From Spirosoma pollinicola (lineage in GTDB: Bacteria > Bacteroidota > Bacteroidia > Cytophagales > Spirosomataceae), in the NCBI RefSeq assembly GCF_002831565.1, contig NZ_CP025096.1, forward strand, positions 7,369,014-7,433,013: DNA of 64,000 bases, written 5' to 3'. Below the pieces are notes generated by a model. That model was not told the origin of the DNA, made no database searches, and was given only the letters and a program-made list of their open reading frames with translations. The position numbers were made by a program, and so were the translations under genes. The number at the start of each line of letters is the position of its first letter. Positions within the stretch are counted from its first letter, which is position 1. This document shows positions 28,665 to 36,478 of this stretch, one piece after another.

Positions 28665-29065
28665 TTATTGGTTAGCCCGCCCATAGGCGTACATTGTTGA
28701 CTTGCTATTAGCCAGGATCTCACAAACCTTCTTGATCGTTGTCTTTCAGATTCATAGAATTGAATAGCCAACTGTTGCTTGTCTGCATTCAATAGTTTGG
28801 GTCGTCCCCACCGTCCCCGCAGCCGACAGACCTGTCATCTCATCGTCCGCTCCTGAATTAAATTGCGATCCAACTCAGCCAGCTCAACAAACTGATGATA
28901 CATTAACTTACCCGTTGACGTCGATGTACTGATCAATTCGTGCAGCCTCTTGGAAGAGGCTTCCTAGCTTTCCAGCTAAACGACCCTGTCAAGGATGCCT
29001 GTCAAGGAGCGATCTAATAGGTCCAGTCTGGCAAGGTATCTTGCCTATCTGAATAGCTCATCAAC
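28665..29065 (-). pseudogene. Serine recombinase (resolvase/invertase) fossil
   Basis: No intact frame exists, but translation of the minus strand in shifting frames gives consecutive resolvase landmarks: LARLDLLDRSLTGILD near 29040-28990, STSTSTGKLMYHQFVELAEL and DRNLIQERT near 28930-28860, then RGRWGRPKLLNADKQQLAIQ near 28825-28770, and after a frameshift KTTIKKVCEILANSKSTMY ending at a TAA at 28665-28667. This is the E-helix, linker and C-terminal helix-turn-helix of a Hin/Tn3-type serine recombinase. Stops and frameshifts lie at several points; the catalytic N-terminal Ser region is missing. Confidence 0.75.
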
Positions 29066-29090
29066 TCAAGATCTTTCGCATCAGCACTCG

Positions 29091-30425
29091 CTACGTTTTG
29101 TCGTTTCGACTCGCTGGCAAAAGCTTCTTTAGCCAGTCTGGAAAGCGAATGTCAGGGATCTTCCCAGGGTTGCTCATTTCGCTGATTTCTTTTCCCAATT
29201 CAGTTGGTAAGGCATTGGATTTACTGATACTTAATACTTGGGAGGTATATAAACTTCGGTGACCGGACATTACAAAACTAATCACGCAGGACACAGCCGC
29301 GTAGGGAGCTATCGTTGCCCCAAATAGTTCAATCGCCAGAATACTTGAAGCAATGGGGGTATTGGTTGTTCCTGCCAGAATACTGACAAAGCCAATGGCG
29401 GCAAAGGTTGATTGGTCTGCCCCAACCAGATCGGCAAAGTAACTACCCGCCGTAGCGCCAATAAATAAGACTGGCGTAATCACGCTACCACTTCGACTGA
29501 TACTCAGTGTGATTATTGTAAATAAAGCTTTGAGCAGGAAAGTATACCAATTAACGTGTAGCCCTTTAATGCTTCCCTCCAATAGGTTGAGTCCTAACCC
29601 GAGATAGTCCCTGGAAAACAGGATCGTAAGGCCGACTAATAGAAGCCCTCCCAGAAGACCTTTCCAGGGCCGCCAGAGAGGAAGCGCATTGGTAAAAGCC
29701 GCACTTTGCTGAATAGCCCTAATTAAGACGTAGGCACAGAGACCAAAAAAAATACCACCAGTGAGTAGCTGAATAAAAAATCCCTGACCAAAAGCGGGAA
29801 CGAATTTCAGTGGATAATAGAAAAAGGTGACACCAAGGGCTGATGACACCTGATAGGCGGTGATGGAAGCAACAAAAGCGGGCAACAGCACATCGTAAAA
29901 AATAACCCCGACGGCCAGCACCTCAATCCCGAATATGGCACCTGCGATTGGCGCTCCAAACACACAGGCAAAGCCCGCGCAGAAGCCGCAAAGTACCATT
30001 TTCCGACGATCAATGTTATCTACCCGGAATAAATTGGCGCACATACTGCCGATACCCGCCCCAATCTGGGCACAAGGGCTTTCTTTACCTGCCGATCCGC
30101 CTGTGGCCAGAATGAGTACGACATTTATAACTTTGGTAGGGATGAAGGAGCTTTCCAATTTGCCGTAGTTTTTGTTGATTGCTGCGATAAGCGTATCGGT
30201 TCCTAAATGTTTCTTAAGAACAAACTGACTAAGCAGATTGGCTAAAAAAAAACTGAGGGGCAATAAATAAAAAACGTTTTTGTACTGATTGCTCTGATCA
30301 ATAATGTAGTGAATGAACGAGATAAATCCGGAAGCCGCAAAGCCAGTTAGACAGCCAATCAGACTGGAAATGAACAGCCATTTGAGGACCGTGAAAAATA
30401 AGATCAGTTCATCGTTGACGCGCAT
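29091..30425 (-). CDS. ClC-family chloride channel / Cl-/H+ antiporter
   Basis: About 444 residues with the ClC fold. The selectivity segments are recognisable: GGSAGKESPCAQIG (the GKEGP motif, with the gating Glu present but Ser instead of the second Gly), GAPIAGAIFGIE, and GSVITPVLFIGATAG. The ATG at 30425 is preferred; the frame also opens at a GTG 27 bases upstream. No CBS domains follow; the tail is a short soluble piece. ClC proteins move Cl- (sometimes F-) with or without H+ coupling. Confidence 0.9.
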   Translation of the reverse strand: MRVNDELILFFTVLKWLFISSLIGCLTGFAASGFISFIHYIIDQSNQYKNVFYLLPLSFFLANLLSQFVLKKHLGTDTLIAAINKNYGKLESSFIPTKVINVVLILATGGSAGKESPCAQIGAGIGSMCANLFRVDNIDRRKMVLCGFCAGFACVFGAPIAGAIFGIEVLAVGVIFYDVLLPAFVASITAYQVSSALGVTFFYYPLKFVPAFGQGFFIQLLTGGIFFGLCAYVLIRAIQQSAAFTNALPLWRPWKGLLGGLLLVGLTILFSRDYLGLGLNLLEGSIKGLHVNWYTFLLKALFTIITLSISRSGSVITPVLFIGATAGSYFADLVGADQSTFAAIGFVSILAGTTNTPIASSILAIELFGATIAPYAAVSCVISFVMSGHRSLYTSQVLSISKSNALPTELGKEISEMSNPGKIPDIRFPDWLKKLLPASRNDKT

Positions 30426-30603
30426 GGGGGTATAAACCGGCGAATAGCCCACTCAGTTTAGGAAGGTTTGGCTAAAGTACCCATTTCGGTAAATTGGTGC
30501 GAGTACTACCGACAAGCTGAATCGTCAGACATAATCTTTTTTAATCGTATGGACGAATAAAACTCCTGTTTTAACTATTTAGCCAACCTTAGTTTAGTTA
30601 ATT

Positions 30604-30661
30604 GACCCGTCCTGGAATCGAATGATTGAACCTACACAATCATTCGATTCCAGGACAGGTC
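30604..30661. repeat. 25-bp inverted repeat with one mismatch
   Basis: Arms at 30604-30628 and 30637-30661 with an 8-base loop; only position 5 differs (C against T). It lies about 180 bases upstream of the ClC start and about 175 bases left of the IS630 element. It could be a terminator for an inward transcript or the relic of an insertion. No T-tract follows on either side. Confidence 0.6.
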
Positions 30662-30881
30662 ACCGGGCTTTTCGTTCAATAAAAGGATATTTAATTGGAC
30701 TTGTTGATGAGTTAATCCGCTATCATTGAATGATTTATCCGTACTATAATCAAAAACTAAAATCGTTCACGAAAACCTCCAATATAATTGATTCCGAGTG
30801 CGGACACGTTTACTAACTACCAAACCTAATCAGTCGCTTATAATGGATATTATCCTTTCTGATAACTTATAGCTCTGTGAA

Positions 30882-31475
30882 TTAACTTGTGATAAATCCA
30901 ATCTCTTTCTTGTGAAAGAATGCTTCTACCAGTTTCGGATCTTTTTCCAAGATTTTGACTTGGTCAAGAACTGCTTTTTTAAGGGTCTCTAGATTAGCGA
31001 ACACTTGATTTTTTAAACTCCGTTTTACTTGACTCCACACGAGTTCGACGGGATTAAGTTCGGGACTATAGGCTGGTAGACGTTCCAAATGAACTCGGCT
31101 TGGACGCTCTTTTAGAAAGGCTTTGACCGCTTCACTGCGATGAATCGCTGCCCCATCCCAGACAATAATCATGTTCCGTTTCCGATACCGACTGCAAAGT
31201 TTACTCAGAAACCATACAATATCTTCGCTTGTAAAAGCTTGATCTTGACCAGCTACATATAGACGCCCGTTGGGGGCAATGGCGGCAATCAGGCTCAGAT
31301 GGGCTCGTCCAGCCTGTTCAATGAGTAGCGGTGTTTGCCCACGCGGAGCCCAAGTATGAGCTAAAAAGGGTAGTAGGTAACAAGCTGACTCATCGACATA
31401 TAGAATAACCCGCTGTTCATCCTGCGCTTTTTTTAAGTTTGGGCAAGCGCTCGTCTCGCCACTGGAGTACGGCAT
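30882..31475 (-). CDS. IS630-type transposase, catalytic frame (orfB)
   Basis: A 197-residue frame with the DDE core: YVDESACYLLP (first Asp), IIVWDGAAIHRSEAVK (second Asp) and YSPELNPVELVWSQ (final Glu). The part before the slippery run is not a natural start, so the protein is probably made only by frameshift from orfA. The enzyme cuts and pastes the element at TA sites. All catalytic residues are intact, so the element may be active. Confidence 0.85.
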   Translation of the reverse strand: MPYSSGETSACPNLKKAQDEQRVILYVDESACYLLPFLAHTWAPRGQTPLLIEQAGRAHLSLIAAIAPNGRLYVAGQDQAFTSEDIVWFLSKLCSRYRKRNMIIVWDGAAIHRSEAVKAFLKERPSRVHLERLPAYSPELNPVELVWSQVKRSLKNQVFANLETLKKAVLDQVKILEKDPKLVEAFFHKKEIGFITS

Positions 31476-31890
31476 CTCTATTTTGCTGACGCGCTTTGGC
31501 CTGCGGTTTCTGACGAGTCCAGCCTACCTTTTTGAGTAATCGCCCAACTTGGGAGGGATCATAACTGACACCAAATAGCTTTCTAATGACTTCATTGACA
31601 CGAGGTCTTGTCCAAACTGCTCCGGCAAATCCATGATGTTCCGCACCTTTGTTAAGCTCATCCACCAGTTGATGGAGTTGTTCGGTCGTCAACCGAGCAG
31701 GTGCTCCAGTAGGTTTTTGCCATTGCAAAGCTGTTGCTCCTCGCTCTCGGTATTTCTTTAGGGTCTGGCTCACCCAGCCTTGGGTCAAACCTAATGCTTG
31801 GGCAATAGGCCCCTGCTTCCAACCGGCCTGATTCAGTTCGACACAGCGTCGGCGGAGTACTTCGTAGTCTGATTGTTTGTAGTTTGCCAT
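31417..31890 (-). CDS. IS630-type transposase, N-terminal frame (orfA)
   Basis: A 157-residue frame with two helix-turn-helix parts: LRRRCVELNQAGWKQGPIAQ and LGLTQGWVSQTLKKYRERGA, then a winged linker region RLTTEQLHQLVDELN. It ends in the frame of orfB's overlap: the ribosomal slippery run is an A-rich stretch, CTTAAAAAAAGC, on the minus strand near 31431-31442. A -1 shift there would join it to orfB (LPKLKK into AQDEQRVILY). Together they make one DDE transposase of about 330 residues. Confidence 0.8.
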   Translation of the reverse strand: MANYKQSDYEVLRRRCVELNQAGWKQGPIAQALGLTQGWVSQTLKKYRERGATALQWQKPTGAPARLTTEQLHQLVDELNKGAEHHGFAGAVWTRPRVNEVIRKLFGVSYDPSQVGRLLKKVGWTRQKPQAKARQQNRDAVLQWRDERLPKLKKSAG

Positions 31891-32073
31891 ACTAACAGCA
31901 AGATACAGTTATTATAAGCTTATTCACGCATCAATAAGCATCGGTATGATAGCGATAAACTATACCCAATGTGCTAGACAAGTAATCTTAATCGGCTCTT
32001 AATCTACATCAGTAAACACTCCATTTCGACCTGAGTTAACCTACTACCTCACCTGGACGCACTCTGTTTCCAG

Positions 32074-33408
32074 ATGTGGCTAGTTAACCCTATGATCAAT
32101 CAATTTCTATTCGCCACTGGCATTGAAAATAGCAATCCCACCATTCAGGGTGGAACCTATCGACAGGATGAACTGGAAAAATGTGGCCATTACCAGCACT
32201 GGAGAACAGATTTTGACTTGGTCGAGCAACTCGGGATTCGCTTCCTACGCTATGGCCCACCCATCCATACTACCTTCTTGGGGGAGGGGAACTATGACTG
32301 GTCATTTGCTGACCAGACGTTTAATGACTTGCGGCTGCGCGACATAGTGCCTATCGTCGATCTGTGTCATTTTGGCGTACCCGATTGGATTGGTAATTTC
32401 CAAAACCCTGACTTTCCTGAACTATTTGCTGGTTATGCCCGCGCGTTTGCTCAACGCTTTCCCTGGGTTCAACTTTACACACCCGTCAACGAGATGTACG
32501 TCTGCGCTGAGTTTTCCGCCCTTTACGGTTGGTGGAATGAGCAGCTCAGGAGCGATACGGCCTTTGTGACGGCCCTAAAGTATATCGTCAAAGCGAATGT
32601 ACTGGCGATGGGTGCCATCCTGGAAATAAGGCCGGATGCCTTATTTATCCAGAGCGAATCCAGTGAGTATTTCCATGCGGAAAACCCGGCCGCCATCAAA
32701 CCCGCTGAGATTCTGAATGCCAAGCGGTTTTTATCGCTTGACCTCAATTATGGACGCCGGGTCGATTCGGAGATGTATGAATACCTGCTGGACAATGGCA
32801 TGAGTCGGGATGAGTATCACTTCTTTCTGAGCCATAATCTGAAACAATATTGTATTATGGGCAATGACTATTACCAAACCAACGAACATCGAGTCGCTGC
32901 GGATGGCAGTACGCGTGCGTCAGGGGAGGTATTTGGTTACCACGTGATTACTCGTCAATACCACGACCGGTATCGCCTGCCGGTCATGCACACGGAAACC
33001 AATCTCTGGCAGGGCCACAATGGAGACGAAGCGGTAAACTGGCTTTGGAAGGAATGGGCCAATGTCTTACGGGTTCGCAACGATGGCGTACCGATTGTGG
33101 GCTTTACCTGGTATTCACTCACGGATCAGGTCGATTGGGACGCTGCCTTGCGTGAAAATAAGGGGACCGTGAATCCACTGGGACTATGTGATCTACATCG
33201 TCAGATTCGCCCTGTGGGCCATGCCTATAAACAACTGATTAGCGATTGGCAGCAGGTACTGCCCGCCCAGAGTGTGTGTTTACAGGTGCCGATTATTATG
33301 CCAAGTGAGAGCGGGCAGCCCTGGGCTCAACAAAAACAGGACGATGCCAAACAGGCTCGCAACCAGGTAAGTAATAGTGTTTCAAAAACCAATCAGGCCG
33401 ACGCCTAA
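32074..33408 (+). CDS. Glycoside hydrolase family 1-like beta-glycosidase
   Basis: A 444-residue protein with a GH1 TIM barrel. The acid/base motif is TPVNEMYV (Glu near residue 140) and the nucleophile motif is HTETN (Glu near 308). Other landmarks are FLRYGPPIH, CHFGVPDWIG and GFTWYSLTDQVDWD. GH1 enzymes retain configuration and cleave beta-glucosides, beta-galactosides or phospho-sugars. No signal peptide, so cytosolic. An alternative ATG at 32092 is also possible. Its stop overlaps the SDR start (TAATG), so the two are translationally coupled. Confidence 0.85.
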   Translation: MWLVNPMINQFLFATGIENSNPTIQGGTYRQDELEKCGHYQHWRTDFDLVEQLGIRFLRYGPPIHTTFLGEGNYDWSFADQTFNDLRLRDIVPIVDLCHFGVPDWIGNFQNPDFPELFAGYARAFAQRFPWVQLYTPVNEMYVCAEFSALYGWWNEQLRSDTAFVTALKYIVKANVLAMGAILEIRPDALFIQSESSEYFHAENPAAIKPAEILNAKRFLSLDLNYGRRVDSEMYEYLLDNGMSRDEYHFFLSHNLKQYCIMGNDYYQTNEHRVAADGSTRASGEVFGYHVITRQYHDRYRLPVMHTETNLWQGHNGDEAVNWLWKEWANVLRVRNDGVPIVGFTWYSLTDQVDWDAALRENKGTVNPLGLCDLHRQIRPVGHAYKQLISDWQQVLPAQSVCLQVPIIMPSESGQPWAQQKQDDAKQARNQVSNSVSKTNQADA

Positions 33409-34151
33409 TGAGAATGCGATTTACGGATAAAGTAGCGATTGTGACGGGCGGAGCCAGTGGCATTGGCCTGGCCATCGCCAAACGATTGGCCTCCGAAGGC
33501 GCCCGGCTGGTTCTGGCCGACGTAGATGAAGTCAATCTTCAGACCGCCATGGCCGAGGTAACGGCGGCTGGTGCCCCGGGCGTTTGGGGCAGTGTTTGCA
33601 ACGTAGCCGTAGAAGCTCAGGTAGAAGCTACGGTTAACGGAGCTCTGTCTCGGTTCGGCCGACTGGATGTGATCGTCAACAATGCGGGGCTCATGCAATT
33701 TAAGGCGCTGGAAGAACTGACCGGCGATGACTGGTTACGGATTCTGAATGTGGATCTGCTGGGTACTTTTTATTTCACCAAGCAGGCTTTCCTACAGATG
33801 AAACCCGGTGGCTGTGTGGTCAACGTGGCCAGCATCCATGCCGTTGAGACCGAACCTTTGGTCGCTCCCTATGCTGCGGCTAAGGCCGCTATACTTTCGC
33901 TGACGCGCTCCTCGGCGCTGGAAGGTAAGCCCAAGGGACTACGGATCAATGCGATTTTGCCCGGTGCCATTAATACGCCCATGCTGTGGAATAACCCGAA
34001 TGTAAAATCGGGCGTGGAACAGATTGACCGTGCCGACGTTGGCCAACCCGCCGATGTAGCGGCCACGATTGCCTACCTGGCCTCGGATGATGCCGCTTTT
34101 GTGCAAGGGGCAGAAGTGCGGGTTGATGGGGGCCGACTGGACCGACTATAA
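33408..34151 (+). CDS. Short-chain dehydrogenase/reductase (classical SDR)
   Basis: A 247-residue protein. The NAD(P)-binding motif TGGASGIGLA is at about residues 14-23, an NNAG motif follows (VNNAGLM), then the catalytic Ser in NVASIHAV and the Tyr-Lys pair in PYAAAKAAI. A C-terminal VDGGRL end is typical. The substrate could be a sugar or polyol, suggested only by its GH1 partner. The start may also be the ATG at 33414. Its ATG overlaps the GH1 stop codon. Confidence 0.9.
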   Translation: MRMRFTDKVAIVTGGASGIGLAIAKRLASEGARLVLADVDEVNLQTAMAEVTAAGAPGVWGSVCNVAVEAQVEATVNGALSRFGRLDVIVNNAGLMQFKALEELTGDDWLRILNVDLLGTFYFTKQAFLQMKPGGCVVNVASIHAVETEPLVAPYAAAKAAILSLTRSSALEGKPKGLRINAILPGAINTPMLWNNPNVKSGVEQIDRADVGQPADVAATIAYLASDDAAFVQGAEVRVDGGRLDRL

Positions 34152-34374
34152 GCGGAGAGCTAATCGGCTACTTCACCGCAGCGGATTAGAGTTAACTGTT
34201 TCTGAAACGGACCTAGCAACCCCTCGCCAAAAATCGTTCAGTTAAACCTCGGTATGATTTTCGGACAAGACACTTTGTCTAGTCAAGAAAAGTGGCCCAA
34301 TACTAGCTGGCTCCAATCATCCACGAAGTACTACGTGTGCGGTTGGACTCAAAGTCCCAAAACTTGCGAAAACT

Positions 34375-34445
34375 GTCTCTCAAACTCAACTCTACGCTGA
34401 GAATTAGACTTTGATTCGTGAGATAACAATTTGAGATTGAGAGAC
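34375..34445. repeat. 15-bp inverted repeat, long loop
   Basis: Arms at 34375-34389 and 34431-34445, matching except one base, separated by 41 bases. It lies in a 520-base gap between the SDR gene and the arginyl-tRNA synthetase fragment. Nothing else coding is visible there. Confidence 0.45.
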
Positions 34446-34505
34446 GATACTAGTGACGATGACGTCAACTGCTTCTTAAGCATCGTAAATAAACGGGCGT
34501 TTGAC

Positions 34506-34538
34506 GAGATACTGAAACACTGTCCGTTTCAGTATCTC
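34506..34538. repeat. 13-bp perfect hairpin next to a GGGCGTTT motif
   Basis: Perfect arms at 34506-34518 and 34526-34538 with a 7-base loop. Immediately upstream (34487-34502) is AAACGGGCGTTTG, which resembles the right end of the R2 repeat family found at 45-60 kb. It may mark a decayed copy. Confidence 0.5.
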
Positions 34539-34670
34539 ATACCGATATACTTGCACTAATGCAATAGGCTACCACCCGTTTAGGTGTTCTGACATTGGCG
34601 CTTTATGAGTAAATTTGCCCATATTGGAAAGCCGACTGTGAAGGCCGTTTTTCTGAGCAACTAGTTACCT

Positions 34671-35118
34671 ATGCAATCCATTACGGCCCTATTGACCCAA
34701 AAAATAGCCAACGCCTTTCTGGCCTGTGGGTACCAAAAAGAGGATGGCACGATGGTCGTTTCCAAAACTTGCCTTTTGTCAATTTCAGTATAACGGCGCG
34801 CTGGCAGCCGCCAAACGGCGAAAGCGCAATCCCTTAGACATTGCTCAGCAGGTCGAAGCAAGGGTTGGGGAAAATGACATATTTATCGTTGCTATTCTTA
34901 AGCCCGGATTCATCAATATAACCCTGACCGATAATATAACCCTGACCGATGACTTTTTAGCCCACTATTGCTCCCAGATGCTCAAACTAGACCAACCAGG
35001 ATTTGAGCAAACCACCGATCCCCTCACTATAGTTACTGATTGTAGAGGCCCCCAAACATTGCCAAACCCCTGCATGTGGGCCCTTTACCCGATACCGGGG
35101 GCTGCTGTAACGTACTAA
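34671..35118 (+). pseudogene. Arginyl-tRNA synthetase N-terminal fragment, frameshifted
   Basis: From an ATG at 34671 the translation reads MQSITALLTQKIANAFLACG, then the frame moves near 34765 and continues CQFQYNGALAAAKRRKRNP, DIAQQVEARVG and LKPGFINITLTD. These match the additional N-terminal (Add1) domain of arginyl-tRNA synthetase. The class-I signature appears in another frame at about 35050-35090 as NIAKPLHVGPL, then the homology stops. An 18-base tandem duplication around 34918-34953 doubles NITLTD. The catalytic domain is missing, so this is a dead partial copy; the real gene must be elsewhere. Confidence 0.85.
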
Positions 35119-35260
35119 ATAGACCCAATTCTTCGGTGTTCGACCAAGCTAATGATCGCCATCGGAAAAGCGGTCTACCCGATAGGGTGAAGGCAGGGTT
35201 AGTCAAGGAAGTAAATAGGCCCCGGTCGAGCACGACACTCGACTAAAGCCCAACGTCAGT

Positions 35261-35584
35261 TCATTGATTACTGCTCAAATACGTCTTATTGCCGTTCTTA
35301 TTGATGTAGAATTTGCCGCCCCGCTCACCGGTATGCACAAGCTCCCCGTGCGGGCCTTTCTGGGTTTTATCGACGGGTGCTTTATAATCAGCCGGAGTCG
35401 CCTTCGGCTCGCCGGCCCCGGCGGGCGTTGTTTTGGTAGCGCTTTTGTCGGCTTTGGCCGCGCGGGCCTTTGCCATGCGGTCGTTGACCGACATTTTCGG
35501 AGCAGACGGGGTCGATTGAGCCAGCCCGTCAACGGACTGCCCTAAGCCAAGTAGGATCGCTAAGCCAAATAGAATCTTTTTCAT
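35261..35584 (-). CDS. Secreted protein with PBCV basic adaptor domain
   Basis: A 107-residue protein with a signal peptide (residues 1-22, ending GLAQS). A Lys/Ala/Pro-rich linker (about 30-75) precedes a C-terminal motif, TGERGGKFYINKNGNKTYLS, which matches the PBCV-specific basic adaptor domain of chlorella-virus and bacterial proteins. The role of the domain is unproven; it is thought to bring basic adaptors to partners. Probably periplasmic or surface-exposed. A clear promoter with palindromes lies upstream at 35625-35655. Confidence 0.8.
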   Translation of the reverse strand: MKKILFGLAILLGLGQSVDGLAQSTPSAPKMSVNDRMAKARAAKADKSATKTTPAGAGEPKATPADYKAPVDKTQKGPHGELVHTGERGGKFYINKNGNKTYLSSNQ

Positions 35585-35610
35585 GGTAGTAAGTCCTCAA
35601 GTAAGCCCTA

Positions 35611-35655
35611 GTGAACAAGTTCACCAAAACTAATCAACCAGAGTTGATTAGTCAA
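35611..35655 (-). promoter_or_regulatory. Promoter with two palindromes upstream of the PBCV-adaptor gene
   Basis: On the minus strand TTG (35655-35653), a 20-base spacer and TAGTTTTG (35632-35625) match the Bacteroidota -33/-7 pattern. A perfect 10-base-arm hairpin (35629-35638 and 35643-35652) lies within the spacer and -7 box. A 14-base palindrome GTGAACAAGTTCAC at 35611-35624 covers the expected start of transcription. Repressor binding would block the promoter. Confidence 0.55.
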
Positions 35656-35975
35656 GCAGTGCCGAAAAACCATAGCACCAAGCCCCAATAGTCATCAGCC
35701 AACCCTACCGGATACCGTTTACAAAACGCCTAGGTCATTCATTAGTGGGCTCTACAGGGCAAATCATAATCCGTAATTAACTGTATTTGTGCGCGTTACG
35801 AGGTACTGACAGACCCCAAAACGAGGTAAGAATGCCCCATTATGGGGTAGGGGATTATGACGACTCTAGTAGCAATAGATAGACCAGGGAGCGCATAGGC
35901 CCTTTTTCCTTGATGGCATACTTTTATCAGAGATGCTGAATAGATTTTCTTATTCACCTGCTTAACCATACTGTT

Positions 35976-36245
35976 ATGATCCGTTTTTTCACCGGCCTCG
36001 CTTCGGGCCTTGCCATCGCATACTTGACGGCTCCCCGGCCGGGTAAGCAGTTGCGCAACGCAGTGGTCGATTCGACTAAGCAAACCGTAGAAAAAGGCCA
36101 ACAGATCAAAAACCAATGGGACGTAACCGCTACCCAAGTTAAGGAGCTACTTAGGGTGGTGCATGTGAACACGGGTCTTTCCTTGCCAAACTTACTAGCC
36201 AAAACACAAACAAATCGATTCGGTACGACCAAAGGCCGTTCCTGA
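35976..36245 (+). CDS. Small YtxH-like membrane protein
   Basis: An 89-residue protein with a hydrophobic Gly-rich N-terminus (FFTGLASGLAIAYLTAPRPG) followed by KQLRNAVVDSTKQTVEKGQQ helix. This is the arrangement of YtxH-type stress proteins: a short membrane helix, the A-P-x-x-G-K motif and an amphipathic tail. The C-terminus is basic. A strong terminator follows at 36316-36366. It lies just upstream of stress cassette B. Confidence 0.65.
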   Translation: MIRFFTGLASGLAIAYLTAPRPGKQLRNAVVDSTKQTVEKGQQIKNQWDVTATQVKELLRVVHVNTGLSLPNLLAKTQTNRFGTTKGRS

Positions 36246-36315
36246 AAAAGATCACTTAACGCCAGTCATCCCGCGATGGTTGGCGGATTACCTATTACAA
36301 CGAGTCTGATTACGT

Positions 36316-36366
36316 AACAAAAAGATGAGCCCCCGCCAGGGGTAGTTGGGGGCTCATCTTTTTGTT
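36316..36366 (+). terminator. Strong rho-independent terminator
   Basis: Perfect 19-base arms at 36316-36334 and 36348-36366 with a 13-base loop. The stem is GC-rich in its centre and ends with TCTTTTTGTT, giving T-tracts on both strands, so it can act in both directions. Confidence 0.85.
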
Positions 36367-36478
36367 GCCCCGCCTAAAATTCACCTTCGTGGCGCGACAT
36401 TATAGCGGGGCATTAACCGGGCCAAGCAGGAGGAGCCCTTCAATCCCCTGATAACCAGTAATAGTCTACTTATTTACT

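Larger units (their letters stand above)
30836..31919 (-). mobile_element. IS630-type insertion sequence
   Basis: A roughly 1.08-kb element that carries two overlapping frames, orfA and orfB, joined by a putative frameshift. Terminal inverted repeats are tentative: GCTTATAAT at 30836-30844 and its complement at 31911-31919, followed by partial matches inward (for example TATC). IS630 elements insert at TA; exact ends and TA duplication cannot be settled by eye. Confidence 0.65.
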
